64,000 nucleotides of DNA from the NCBI RefSeq assembly GCF_012516315.1, contig NZ_CP051185.1, forward strand, positions 2,221,403 through 2,285,402, written 5' to 3'. This stretch comes from Limnospira fusiformis SAG 85.79 (lineage in GTDB: Bacteria > Cyanobacteriota > Cyanobacteriia > Cyanobacteriales > Microcoleaceae). The position numbers and the translations under genes are program-made. Shown here piece by piece: positions 18,437-27,704 of this stretch (the stretch's first letter is position 1; each line of letters starts with the position of its first letter). Below the pieces are notes generated by a model, which did not search any database, was not told the DNA's origin, and worked only from the letters and a program-made list of their open reading frames with translations.

Positions 18437-19351
18437 TCAGTTATCACTGATAGACAATTTCACAGGTTTAGCCATTTCTGCCATCTTAATTAATTCATGA
18501 ATTTGGGTGTCTTTATTAACCGGAATACGAGAAATTCGGAACGGATTTTTTAACTGAGTTGGTCGGGAGACTCGATTATCATAAAGATACCCAGTTAAAT
18601 GATAGCCTCTCAGATATCTTTCTAATTGAGTAGATAACGCACCAAAAGGATAAGCAATATGAGCAGCCACTAATTGATTACGATCTAAATCTTCGGTACA
18701 TTTCCGTAATTGAGATTTCCCCCATTCCAACTCAATCCGTAAATTATTAGCATCTAGTTTAGTCAGATTTTGATGAGAATAGCCGTGAGACTGAATATCA
18801 TAATATCCCTTGGCAAAACCATATCGTAAATCCTCACAACTTAGATGAGGAATATAGGGAGGCATATTAACCCCCATATAAGCAGGATTAACAAATAAAA
18901 CCACCTTCACTTTTTCACGATAAATATATTCCAAGTCTTTTAAGATTGGCAGTACATGATCATGAACCCCAGCATAACCATCATCAAAGGTAATCATCAC
19001 TGGCTTGCGGTTTTCATACTCAGCCGGTATAGGTTGAGACTTTTGGATAAAATAAACAAATAAATCCTGGCTAGACAGAAACCAATAATCATTAACTACT
19101 AGGTAATTCAAAAAACTATAAAGCTGGCGTTTTTCGTAATCTGTACTAACTAGGGGACGCTGAAATTTAACTAAGTCTTCCCGGCTATCAATAATATCAT
19201 GAAATCCAAAGATAGGAACTCTCACCCATGGAGATTTACTAGCACCAGAAACACTTATACTTAATAAACTTAACAGGAATAGCCATATACTCCGTATAGA
19301 TAGCCTTTTAGCAATTATTAATATCTCCAAAAACCTGTTAATATTAGTCAT
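18437..19351 (-). CDS. Polysaccharide deacetylase (NodB-like) family protein
   Basis: A 304-residue exported protein. I chose the ATG at 19351 because a TGGAG site lies just upstream and the product begins with a signal-peptide-like segment (WLFLLSLLSISVSGAS). A longer frame from 19414 would overlap the preceding gene by 8 bp and add 21 residues. NodB-like features: PIFGFHDI, the metal-site MITFDDGYAGVHD, then DIQSHGYSHQN and AYPFGALS. These enzymes remove N-acetyl groups from peptidoglycan or exopolysaccharide; the substrate here is unknown. Confidence 0.85.
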   Translation of the reverse strand: MTNINRFLEILIIAKRLSIRSIWLFLLSLLSISVSGASKSPWVRVPIFGFHDIIDSREDLVKFQRPLVSTDYEKRQLYSFLNYLVVNDYWFLSSQDLFVYFIQKSQPIPAEYENRKPVMITFDDGYAGVHDHVLPILKDLEYIYREKVKVVLFVNPAYMGVNMPPYIPHLSCEDLRYGFAKGYYDIQSHGYSHQNLTKLDANNLRIELEWGKSQLRKCTEDLDRNQLVAAHIAYPFGALSTQLERYLRGYHLTGYLYDNRVSRPTQLKNPFRISRIPVNKDTQIHELIKMAEMAKPVKLSISDN

Positions 19352-19406
19352 TGATTCTCCACCATTATACCTGCCTCTCCCCAACCCTCTTTCAGAGATA
19401 GTTACA

Positions 19407-20762
19407 TTATCCATTATCCACCCATCCTCTCATTTTACCAGGATTGAGTAAACCTAGAGGATCATATTTTCGTTTAAAGTTTAATTGTTGTAGATCAACC
19501 TTCTTCATTCCCCCATCTTCCAAAATGTAGGTATGGGGATTAAAAATAATTGCCCCTCGGTCTTCATGATATTGGATAATTTCATTTAACCTAGCTTCAT
19601 TCGTAAATCGGACAATTGGTAACCCGGCTGGGTGTAAATTTCCCCCAGTACGCAGAAACTCCAAATGCTGAATCACCTCATCCCCAAAATAATCATAACA
19701 TTCCTGAATCAATTTTAATTCTGGGTCGGCTGGAAATAGGGTTTGTAAATAGGTTAAAGATGGGTCTATACTGCGAGCGTGTAAAGTCGTATGATTCCAG
19801 GTAAACTCAATGATAGTTGTACCCTTTACGGTTTCCTGGGTGGATTTTTGATAGCAGATTTTACCCTGAAAATTTTTAATCAATTCTTGTAAAGGTTCGA
19901 GGCTAGTTTCAGCTACCATTAACAGTGCCGCCTGTTCACCAGATGGGATCATCTCACGAAAAGGAATAAAATAGGATGGAATTGGGGCGGCGCAAATAGA
20001 AACTAATTTTTTGATCATACCATCGGACTGACTTAAAGCCTGACCGAATTTCGCAGCATTCATAAACTCGTTAAAGGTGACAATTAACTCCACCCATGGA
20101 TATACAGGTGCTAGAGGTATTTCTAATTGGGTAATAATGCCATTAGTACCATAGGCATGATTAATATTTTGCACGGCATCTCCCCTGAGTTCAATTATCC
20201 GAGGTTCCGCTTCTAAGGTGACAACACGGACGGCGTGAAGGTTGCCATTATCCCGTAATTGTCCATAAGTAATCGAACCAATACCACCACTACCACCACC
20301 AATAAAACCCCCAATAGTCGCTGTCCGATAGGTAGAGGGAAACATCCGCAGTTCCCAACCAATTTCGCGAGTTTTTTTGTCTAATGCTGCTAGTTTAACC
20401 CCCGGTTCTACACAGGCACAACCTGGCTTAATCCAGACTATATTATTCATTTTAGACATATCTAAAATTACCCCACCTTTCAGGGGTACACACTGCCCAT
20501 AGTTCCCGGTTCCGGCTCCCCTAACCGTTAGGGGTATCTGATAGTCAACGCAGAGTTTAGCTACTTTTAAAACTTCCGATTCCGAACGGGGAAGCACTAC
20601 AATATCACCCGTTTTGTCTTGTAAAAGCGGTTTTAAGATGGGGCTAAAGTGGTAGTAGTCTTGGGATAGTTTGGCTACCTGAGAGCGATCGCTTATCGTT
20701 TCAATCTCTCCTAACATGGCACAAAAATCATCCCAGTTGTGCTGGTCACTTGCTCGTGTCAT
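19407..20762 (-). CDS. FAD-binding oxidase/dehydrogenase (GlcD-like)
   Basis: A 451-residue flavoprotein of the PCMH/VAO type. The FAD-binding domain (about 45-225) shows VVLPRSESEVLKVAKLC, RGAGTGNYGQCVPLKGG and GGFIGGGSGGIGSITYG. The C-terminal FAD-linked oxidase domain ends in PLGLLNPGKMRGW, a usual family ending. Such enzymes oxidise 2-hydroxy acids, sugars or alcohols. The substrate is not indicated. It is the first gene of the four-gene minus-strand cluster, divergent from dprA. Confidence 0.88.
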   Translation of the reverse strand: MTRASDQHNWDDFCAMLGEIETISDRSQVAKLSQDYYHFSPILKPLLQDKTGDIVVLPRSESEVLKVAKLCVDYQIPLTVRGAGTGNYGQCVPLKGGVILDMSKMNNIVWIKPGCACVEPGVKLAALDKKTREIGWELRMFPSTYRTATIGGFIGGGSGGIGSITYGQLRDNGNLHAVRVVTLEAEPRIIELRGDAVQNINHAYGTNGIITQLEIPLAPVYPWVELIVTFNEFMNAAKFGQALSQSDGMIKKLVSICAAPIPSYFIPFREMIPSGEQAALLMVAETSLEPLQELIKNFQGKICYQKSTQETVKGTTIIEFTWNHTTLHARSIDPSLTYLQTLFPADPELKLIQECYDYFGDEVIQHLEFLRTGGNLHPAGLPIVRFTNEARLNEIIQYHEDRGAIIFNPHTYILEDGGMKKVDLQQLNFKRKYDPLGLLNPGKMRGWVDNG

Positions 20763-20919
20763 TTGCTTTTACCTTGAATTTCAATTCACCGCACATCCCC
20801 GCCAATTACCAGCTCTCTCTCCCAAAAACCAAGTTTTTATTCATTGCTGATTTGCGGATATTGTGCTATACTATATTGTAGCATATACTGGTTAAATGTA
20901 ATTTTCATTAAAATCCCCA

Positions 20920-22050
20920 ATGTCTGAGGAACGGGTTTACTGGCTGGCATGGTCAAAAATTCATGGTATCGGCCCCATCACCCTTCAAAGATTACAGGAA
21001 AGGTTCGGAAGTCTGGCCACCGCTTGGCAGGCATCCCCCATGGAATTAGGTTCTGTAGAAGGGTTCGGAAGACAGAGTTTAGAAAAAGTGATCACTGAGC
21101 GATCGCAAATTAACCCCCAGCAACTATTGCAAAATCATCTGATTAAAAACCCTAACTTTTGGACTCCCGCCGACCCAAATTATCCTCGGCTTTTATCAGA
21201 AATACCCTCCCCACCACCAGTGCTTTATTACCGAGGAATAATCAACCCCGAAGAAAATCAAGGCCATGTCCCCACCATTGGCATTGTAGGAACCCGCTAC
21301 CCCACAGAATATGGACGACGCTGGACTCGCAAAATTAGCAGCACCCTAGCACATCATGGCTTTACTATTGTATCAGGAATGGCAGCAGGTATCGACACAG
21401 AAGCTCATCGCAGTTGTTTAGAAGCAGGAGGACGTACCCTAGCCGTTTTAGGCACGGGAGTTGATATTGCTTATCCCAAAGAAAATCGCCCCCTTTGTGA
21501 GCAGGTATTACAACAGGGATTATTAATTAGTGAATTTCCCAGTGGCACTAAACCCAACGCTACCAATTTTCCCCGACGTAACCGCATTATTGCTGGGCTA
21601 AGTCTGGCAGTATTTGTCATGGAAGCACCTCAACGTTCAGGAGCCTTAATTACTGCCCGTATTGCCAATGAATTTGTCCGAGATGTTTATGTTTTACCAG
21701 GTCGTTTAGATGATGAGAAATCCCACGGTTGTCTAAAGTTAATTGATGGCGGTGCTGGCGTGATTCCCGTGGACATTGAACAACTCCTAGAACAACTTGG
21801 CGCTATCCCTCAATTAGACACACCTACCCAGCTTTCTATTCTGGAACAGACCCAACCCCGACCAGAATCTCCTAATTTAGACCCAGATTTAGCTAAAATA
21901 TTAAATGCGATCGCCTCCCAACCCACACCATTTGATTTAATTGTCGAACAGTCGGGAATGGATGCCGGAAATGTCTCTAGCCAATTATTACAATTAGAAT
22001 TATTGGAGTTAGTTACCCAGCTTCCCGGAATGCGATATCAGAGAGCATAA
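20920..22050 (+). CDS. dprA: DNA-processing protein DprA
   Basis: A 376-residue DprA/Smf. An N-terminal HhH/SAM-like region (about 1-70) precedes the Rossmann-like core (about 110-285) with GIVGTRYPTEYG, SGMAAGIDTEAH, LGTGVDIAYP, NFPRRNRIIAGLS and GALITARIA. A C-terminal winged-helix domain occupies about 315-376. DprA loads RecA on incoming single strands during natural transformation. The ATG at 20920 fits the family start. TTGCGG (20852-20857) and TATTGT (20874-20879), 16 bp apart, are a weak promoter candidate. Confidence 0.95.
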   Translation: MSEERVYWLAWSKIHGIGPITLQRLQERFGSLATAWQASPMELGSVEGFGRQSLEKVITERSQINPQQLLQNHLIKNPNFWTPADPNYPRLLSEIPSPPPVLYYRGIINPEENQGHVPTIGIVGTRYPTEYGRRWTRKISSTLAHHGFTIVSGMAAGIDTEAHRSCLEAGGRTLAVLGTGVDIAYPKENRPLCEQVLQQGLLISEFPSGTKPNATNFPRRNRIIAGLSLAVFVMEAPQRSGALITARIANEFVRDVYVLPGRLDDEKSHGCLKLIDGGAGVIPVDIEQLLEQLGAIPQLDTPTQLSILEQTQPRPESPNLDPDLAKILNAIASQPTPFDLIVEQSGMDAGNVSSQLLQLELLELVTQLPGMRYQRA

Positions 22051-22138
22051 TCAATCACCACTTTCCTAATTAATAAAATCCTAACCTACTCGGTTTATTA
22101 AAACTCGGAGATATCGGCAGTAATCGTCCCCGCTTTGA

Positions 22139-22828
22139 TTATGTAATTGCCAACCTTTCCCGCAGGATAAACTCAGCAATCTGTAAATCTACAGGAGTAG
22201 TAACTTTCAGATTAGTTTCCTCCCCCTCCACCACCTGAACCGGAAGACCACAACGTTCAAACAGCGCCGCATCATCAGTAACGTCCCAACCCAGATGACG
22301 GCCTTTTTCGTGACATTCCCTCAGTAGTGGAACTTCAAAACCTTGGGGAGTTTGGGCGGCCCATAATTGACGGCGATCGGGAGTATCCTGGATAAAATTA
22401 TTACCATCCACTATTTTGATGGTATCCTTGACTGGAATAGCGGCAATCAAACCAGATACCGATTCCAGAGCCTTCGTACAGCGATCGAATAAATCGGGGG
22501 TCGCTAAACATCTCGCGCCGTCGTGGATTAAAACCCGGTCGGCTTCAGGGGGAAGAGCTTGTAAGCCGTTATAAACCGACTCCTGACGGGTTTCTCCCCC
22601 AATAATGAACTTTATGGGTAGATTCAGGGAAACCTCGTCTACGATCGCCTTAAAATCCGGGAAATCAGCAGTTTGTCCGATAATACCAATCCAAATAATC
22701 GATTTAGATGCCCCGGCACTAGCTAGAGTCCAACCAAGTAGGGATCTGTCCAATAATTTCAGTAGCAATTTGTTACAGCTTGCCCCCATACGCCGTCCAC
22801 TTCCGGCGGCGGGAATTAGTAAATACAT
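22139..22828 (-). CDS. ispD: 2-C-methyl-D-erythritol 4-phosphate cytidylyltransferase
   Basis: A 229-residue IspD of normal length. The nucleotide-binding LIPAAGSGRRMG with following K (CNKLLLKL) is at the N-terminus. VLIHDGARCLATPD, AIPVKDTIK, WAAQTPQGFE and DVTDDAALFE are characteristic. It makes 4-diphosphocytidyl-2-C-methylerythritol from MEP and CTP, the third step of the MEP isoprenoid pathway that supplies carotenoids, phytol and quinones. It is convergent with dprA. Confidence 0.95.
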   Translation of the reverse strand: MYLLIPAAGSGRRMGASCNKLLLKLLDRSLLGWTLASAGASKSIIWIGIIGQTADFPDFKAIVDEVSLNLPIKFIIGGETRQESVYNGLQALPPEADRVLIHDGARCLATPDLFDRCTKALESVSGLIAAIPVKDTIKIVDGNNFIQDTPDRRQLWAAQTPQGFEVPLLRECHEKGRHLGWDVTDDAALFERCGLPVQVVEGEETNLKVTTPVDLQIAEFILRERLAIT

Positions 22829-23009
22829 GATTACCTAAGTCTTTTGTTTTTGGTGATAGTATTATAGAGCGTCACTGAGAATAGGCAAACCATTCGATGC
22901 TCATCTCGCGCCCTCTTTAATTATTCTTCTAAAACCAATTTCCATCCCTTTCAGCCATGGCATACAGGCTGTGGCGCTGCCCAAAAATTATTCCCCCCTA
23001 CTTCACCCA

Positions 23010-23050
23010 CTCAGGTTAACCCCCGCCCAGTAAACCTGAGATATTTTTCT
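23010..23050 (+). terminator. Hairpin followed by T-rich tract, upstream of the GT9 gene
   Basis: CTCAGGTT (23010-23017) and AACCTGAG (23033-23040) form a perfect 8-bp stem around a 15-base C-rich loop, followed by ATATTTTTCT. On the plus strand this has the form of an intrinsic terminator. It lies between divergent genes, 65 bp before the glycosyltransferase start. It could end a short RNA from 22.85-23.05 kb or act as an attenuator in the leader. Confidence 0.5.
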
Positions 23051-23114
23051 ATGGTTTTCCGAACTGTCTTCATTTAGAATTAAGCTGATAAGTAGATTAA
23101 CTCTATTAATTAAA

Positions 23115-24077
23115 ATGAAAATACTAGCCCTTGTCCCAGGTGGGATTGGCGACCAAATTCTGTTTTTCCCTACCCTAGACGATTTAAAGCAAGCCTATCC
23201 CCATGCCCAAATTTCCGTAGTGACCGAACCTAGGGCCCAAACTGCTTACCGCGTCTGTAAGTCAGTATCCAAAGTTATCCCCTATGATTTTAAAGGGCGC
23301 AATAGTCTCGCCGACTGGGGTAATTTGATTGGCATTGTCCGTGACCGAGAATATGATGTAGTGATCTCCCTCGGACAACGATGGACTGTAGGGCTGTTGC
23401 TGTGGCTGACGGGAATACCTAACCGCGTCGGTTATGCAGGGAGTAGCGGAGAAATCTTTCTCACCGATGCTGTCCCCCTCAAAACTGAACAGTATGCAGC
23501 CCAGATGTACCATGATTTATTGCAGGGCCTAGACATTATCACCCCCTTTAGCGGATTACAGATTAATGTCCCTAAGTCGGACTTGGCTTGGGCTGATAGG
23601 GAACAGGAAAGCCTCGGAGTTAAGGAAAGTGGCTATATCCTTATTCATGGCGGGTCTAGTCAGATGGCTATTAATAAGGGCATTGATAAAATTTACCCGG
23701 TTGAAAGCTGGCAGAAGATTATTGAGGATATCCAACAGCGACAGCCTAACCTACCTGTGGTTTTGGTCGAAGGACCTGAAGATCAAGCCCTGATTACTCA
23801 AATAACCCAGCGTTGTCCTCAAGTTAAGTTGACACAACCAGAGGATATTGGTAAACTCGCGGCGATGATCGCTGCTGCTAATCTTATGGTTTGTACCGAT
23901 AGCGCCCCCATGCACTTGGCGATCGCCGTTGGTACTTATACCATTGCTTTATTTGGTCCTACTGATCCTCATAAATTACTCCCCCCCAGCGAAAGGGCGA
24001 TCGCTGTCAAATCTCCCACCGGAAAAATGGCTGATATCTCCCCTGATGAAGTCTTAAAGCGGATTTGGGGAAATTAG
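23115..24077 (+). CDS. Glycosyltransferase family 9 (heptosyltransferase-like)
   Basis: A 320-residue GT9 protein. The N-terminal Rossmann domain has LALVPGGIGDQILFFPTL. The C-terminal domain has YILIHGGSSQMAINKGI, then CTDSAPMHLAIAVGT and ALFGPTDPHKLLP, the donor-binding motifs of ADP-heptose:LPS heptosyltransferases. In cyanobacteria GT9 proteins act in surface polysaccharide synthesis, and the true sugar donor is often unknown. It is a single gene preceded by a hairpin in its leader. Confidence 0.88.
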   Translation: MKILALVPGGIGDQILFFPTLDDLKQAYPHAQISVVTEPRAQTAYRVCKSVSKVIPYDFKGRNSLADWGNLIGIVRDREYDVVISLGQRWTVGLLLWLTGIPNRVGYAGSSGEIFLTDAVPLKTEQYAAQMYHDLLQGLDIITPFSGLQINVPKSDLAWADREQESLGVKESGYILIHGGSSQMAINKGIDKIYPVESWQKIIEDIQQRQPNLPVVLVEGPEDQALITQITQRCPQVKLTQPEDIGKLAAMIAAANLMVCTDSAPMHLAIAVGTYTIALFGPTDPHKLLPPSERAIAVKSPTGKMADISPDEVLKRIWGN

Positions 24078-24097
24078 GTTTTTTTGTGGACCAACTC

Positions 24098-24129
24098 GAC
24101 ACGCTGAGGCTTCTGGCTTTCAGTGTGTC
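24098..24129. terminator. Inverted repeat between convergent genes
   Basis: GACACGCTGA (24098-24107) pairs with TCAGTGTGTC (24120-24129) with one G.T pair and a 12-base loop. It overlaps the stop codon of the radical SAM gene and lies 20 bp after the GT9 stop. No T-tract follows on either strand, so a bidirectional terminator is only possible. Confidence 0.35.
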
Positions 24130-25469
24130 AGATTTGAGGCGATCGCCAACAATTCATCAACCCCATTTACAGTTACAATTTTAGTCTGCAAAGTCGCCTC
24201 TACTTCCGCCACAGTCAAATCATCCAAAAAGCGAGTATCCCCAGTTTTCAACATTAAAGACGGAAGCAAAACCCCATCACCCAAATCTCGTCCTTGGAGT
24301 CCCGCGATTAAATCCTGACCCGTCAACAACCCCGTTACAGTTATTTCCTGTCCCCAATAATCACTAGCCAAAGCCACCATTTCCACCCTTAACCCTTCCA
24401 CCCCATTCAACCGGGCGACAATAGGCTTAAACGCCAATTCTACAGCATTCCCCACCACCCAAGTCCAGCGCCGAGGACTAGCCACACCATTCCCAGTTTC
24501 CCATTTCACCCTCTCAAAAGCCGTCTCAAATTCCCTTAAAAACTTACGAATAGACCCCACCCCATTACCAATTTGCGGATAGTCCTCATAATCAGACTCT
24601 GGTGGTAACTCCTCACGGGCGATTAAAAACCATTCATCCGCCAACCACACACAAGTTGACCCCAATTCTTGCTTGAATTTATCCTGGAGGTTTTGCACTT
24701 GCTTAATCACCTCCCTCGCCTTTTCCTGGCTTACCGAAATCAGTTGATCTTCCGGGGGTCGAAAACGAGTTAACCCCACCGGAACCACCGCCACCGAAGC
24801 CACCGCCGGAATATCTCCCCGGTGAAATTCCGCTAAATCTAGTAAAGTTTTTTCTAGGTGAACACCATCATTTATCCCCGGACAAACCACCACTTGAGCA
24901 TGAATTTGTAAACGGTGCTTTTGAAACCATTTTAACTGCTCTAAAATCTGACCTGCTCGCTGATTTTTCAGCAGCAAACTTCTCACTTCTGGCTCGGTGG
25001 CATGGACGGAAACATACAGAGGCGAAATTCTCATCTGAGCAATTCTATCCCACTCAGATTGAGGTAAATTAGTTAAGGTTAGATAAGAACCATAGAGAAA
25101 ACTCAGGCGATAATCATCATCTTTTAAGTAAAGAGAACCTCTTTTTCCAGGCGGTTGCTGGTCTATAAAGCAAAAAGGACAGCGGTTATTGCACTGAATT
25201 AAACCATCAAATAGGGCGGTTTCAAACTCTAAACCTAGGCTCTCGTCATAGTCTTTTTCTAGCTCAATATGATGGGTTTTTCCCTGACTGTCAATCACTT
25301 CAATTTCCAGAAACTCATCCGCACACAGGAATTGATAATCGATTAAATCGCGGGGACGAGTTCCATTAATGGACACGATCGCATCTCCGGGTTCAAAACC
25401 CACATCAGCCCCAATGGAGTCCGGTAACACCTCAGTAATTAGCGCCGGACGGATAGAAGATACACTCAT
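24120..25469 (-). CDS. PDZ / radical SAM protein, TIGR03279 (DUF512) family
   Basis: A 449-residue protein conserved in cyanobacteria. An N-terminal PDZ-like domain (about 8-70, GFEPGDAIVSINGTRPRDL) precedes a radical-SAM segment with cluster motif CNNRCPFC (C93, C97, C100) and FIDQQPPGKRG. The C-terminal DUF512 region (about 230-435) includes ADEWFLIA and GNGVGSIRKFL. An iron-sulfur oxidoreductase or SAM enzyme of unknown substrate is expected. The short CxxxCxxC-type motif is intact. It is monocistronic as far as the window shows. Confidence 0.88.
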   Translation of the reverse strand: MSVSSIRPALITEVLPDSIGADVGFEPGDAIVSINGTRPRDLIDYQFLCADEFLEIEVIDSQGKTHHIELEKDYDESLGLEFETALFDGLIQCNNRCPFCFIDQQPPGKRGSLYLKDDDYRLSFLYGSYLTLTNLPQSEWDRIAQMRISPLYVSVHATEPEVRSLLLKNQRAGQILEQLKWFQKHRLQIHAQVVVCPGINDGVHLEKTLLDLAEFHRGDIPAVASVAVVPVGLTRFRPPEDQLISVSQEKAREVIKQVQNLQDKFKQELGSTCVWLADEWFLIAREELPPESDYEDYPQIGNGVGSIRKFLREFETAFERVKWETGNGVASPRRWTWVVGNAVELAFKPIVARLNGVEGLRVEMVALASDYWGQEITVTGLLTGQDLIAGLQGRDLGDGVLLPSLMLKTGDTRFLDDLTVAEVEATLQTKIVTVNGVDELLAIASNLTH

Positions 25470-25625
25470 ACTGCCATCTCAACCTCACAGATAATACCCT
25501 ACCACAATCAATTATCCATTAATTCCCTGGTGAGGTAGGACGGGTTGGTTTCTTAATCTTCTGGCCCGCCTGGGAGGAACTAGCGGAACTTCCCCCGATC
25601 GCGATCGCCCTCTCCCTATTCTATA

Positions 25626-26561
25626 TTAAATATTCTCCAAAGCGCCGCCTACCACTGCCGTTAAAATCGCCACACCAAAAGCTAGTCTATACCACACAAA
25701 CAGCCATGTACTACTGGTTTGCAGATAACGGATTAACCAGGCGATAGATAGGTAGGAAAATATGGTTGACGAAATTAAACCCACTACTAACGCCGCTGTA
25801 CTAATGTCGTCTATTCCAGCCTCTAAGAAGTCTTTTAATTCTACCAACCCTGCTAGGGTAATCGCCGGAATTCCTAATAAAAACGAAAATCGGGCGGCGG
25901 TTCCCCTTTCTAGTCCCATAAATAACCCGGCGGTTATGGTGGAACCTGACCGGGATACACCCGGTATCAGCGCTAAGGTTTGCGCCAAACCCATCAGTAC
26001 CCCGTCCTTAGCATTCAGATGGTCAAAGTCTCGCTTTCGGCTTCCTAGTTTTTCCGCGATCGCCAATAGGCTGGCCATCACAATCGAAGCGATCGCGATC
26101 GCCACTGTACTCCGCAGAGGTGAACTATCGTAATCGGGTATAAATAATTTAATCAGTAACCCAAAAAACACAATCGGTAGAGTTCCCAAACCAATCCCCA
26201 AAGCCATACGAAAATCTACCGACTGGTAATCCGATTTAGCGATCGCATCTATCGCCCCCAATACTACCTTTTTCAGATCAGACCAGAAAAACGAGAAAAT
26301 CGCCGCCATGCTCCCCAATTGAATAATAGCCGTAAATGCTACCCCAGGATCTCCCCATCCTAGTGCCATCGGAACTATTTTTAAATGGGCGCTGCTACTA
26401 ATCGGGATAAATTCCGTTAGTCCCTGGACTATCCCTAAAATAATCGCCTGGAATAACGTCATCTGCGATTCTACTTCAATTTCTCCCATTCCTGGCGTGA
26501 CTAAATCTGCCATATAGACCGGAAGACTCTGGAAATCCATGATTGTGGGGAATTGTCTCAT
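25626..26561 (-). CDS. uppP: Undecaprenyl-diphosphate phosphatase UppP (BacA)
   Basis: Up to 311 residues. The BacA signature motifs are clear: GLTEFIPISSSAHL, PGVSRSGSTITAGLFMG and ARFSFLLGIPAI, with seven or eight transmembrane helices. It recycles undecaprenyl pyrophosphate to the lipid carrier for peptidoglycan and surface polysaccharide. The start is uncertain: in-frame ATGs lie at 26561, 26540, 26513, 26489 and 26462. The last gives the usual family N-terminus (MTLFQAIILGIVQG); none has a strong ribosome-binding site. Confidence 0.93.
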   Translation of the reverse strand: MRQFPTIMDFQSLPVYMADLVTPGMGEIEVESQMTLFQAIILGIVQGLTEFIPISSSAHLKIVPMALGWGDPGVAFTAIIQLGSMAAIFSFFWSDLKKVVLGAIDAIAKSDYQSVDFRMALGIGLGTLPIVFFGLLIKLFIPDYDSSPLRSTVAIAIASIVMASLLAIAEKLGSRKRDFDHLNAKDGVLMGLAQTLALIPGVSRSGSTITAGLFMGLERGTAARFSFLLGIPAITLAGLVELKDFLEAGIDDISTAALVVGLISSTIFSYLSIAWLIRYLQTSSTWLFVWYRLAFGVAILTAVVGGALENI

Positions 26562-26957
26562 TAACTCTAGATCTGAAATTTACACTTCTACGCACTGGAC
26601 CAATTTAACATCCTCTCGTCAATTAACAGAGTTTTGTTAAGTTTTGTAACAAATATTAAGAAATGTTAAAAAATTTGCGGATTGGGGAAATGGGATATCT
26701 TTTTGAGGTCACTTGTGTTACTATATTAATAATGGGATTTATGCCTTTTTTTTATTTTTGCTAATATCCAATTATTTAACAATATGTCAATATAATACCC
26801 CAAATCGTCCCCCCTGTCAACCCCCCTTTATCTTTTTTTTATAATTGACCAAAAAATCAACTATTGATTTTTGTGTAGAATTTATGCCCCTGGGGGGGAT
26901 AAATATTTGTGATATCATCAATTAATATGAACTTCAGTAACAAATCTTAAAGAAGCC
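26562..26957. promoter_or_regulatory. AT-rich divergent intergenic region with inverted repeats
   Basis: About 400 bp between uppP (minus) and the DUF3120 gene (plus). TTTGTTA (26633-26639) and TAACAAA (26647-26653) form a perfect 7-bp inverted repeat with a 7-base spacer, within a cluster of TTAAC/GTTAA elements. TTTATGCCCC and GGGGATAAA form a second, bulged repeat at 26881-26903. Long T-tracts occur at about 26743-26758 and 26828-26841. These may be regulator sites for either gene; no known regulator consensus was matched and no small gene was recognised. Confidence 0.4.
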
Positions 26958-27689
26958 TTGTTTAGCAATATTCTTCTGGCCTACATTCTGACATCAACTC
27001 AACCGCTGTGGGTACAGCAGTGGTCTTGGGCAACATTTGTCAAAAAAGCCCAACAGAGTCAAAGGTGGTTACCATTTACGATCGCCGTATTTTTAGTATC
27101 AGTCCCAGTATTTTTCCAAGCGCCCCTAGTGAGAATCTGGCCAATGTTGAGCCTAATCATGACCGGGGGATGGTTAGGGGTAAGTTTATATTTACTGAGA
27201 ACCAAAGAAACGGAATTATGGGGAGATTTGCTATTTGGATTTAGCTGGACTTGGTTAACCGGGTCGATATATTGGGGTTGGCTGAGGTGGGAACCCCTGC
27301 TACATTTACCGGTAGAATCGATAGGAGTTCCCTTTGCGGTGTGGTGTCTGTGGCGGGGATGGGGTAAAGTAGGCAATTGGTTTTACCTAGGGTCTCTATT
27401 CGGAACCGCCGTTACGGACGGATACTTTTATATAGCAGGTTTAATCCCCAGTTGGCGACAATTAATGCAGGTCGATCCATCAATGGCCATGCCTATATTC
27501 CAAAATGCGATCGCCCTAGCAGGAACCCCGTGGGGAATTAGCTGGGCGGTAGTATTAGCCATGACCCTATTCGGAGTAGGAGTATTTCCCCTCCAGTCCC
27601 CAGAACCCCAGTGGTGGGTATTTGGCGGCGCAGTTTTAAGCACCATTTTAGTGGATAGCCTATTTTTAGTAGCCGCCTGCTTTGCTTAA
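26958..27689 (+). CDS. DUF3120 family membrane protein
   Basis: A 243-residue hydrophobic protein with about six or seven transmembrane segments, Trp-rich loops (FSWTWLTGSIYWGWLRWEP) and the ending SLFLVAACFA. Length and sequence character fit the cyanobacterial DUF3120 family, whose role is unknown. The frame begins at TTG (26958) after an AAAGAAG stretch; no in-frame ATG precedes the first hydrophobic segment. It is convergent with the amidase gene, leaving a 15-bp gap. Confidence 0.7.
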   Translation: MFSNILLAYILTSTQPLWVQQWSWATFVKKAQQSQRWLPFTIAVFLVSVPVFFQAPLVRIWPMLSLIMTGGWLGVSLYLLRTKETELWGDLLFGFSWTWLTGSIYWGWLRWEPLLHLPVESIGVPFAVWCLWRGWGKVGNWFYLGSLFGTAVTDGYFYIAGLIPSWRQLMQVDPSMAMPIFQNAIALAGTPWGISWAVVLAMTLFGVGVFPLQSPEPQWWVFGGAVLSTILVDSLFLVAACFA

Positions 27690-27704
27690 ATAGGCAAGTC
27701 AAGC

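Noticed and set aside
26633..26653. NtcA-type site upstream of uppP
   Set aside because: The inverted repeat TTTGTTA/TAACAAA does not fit GTA-N8-TAC.
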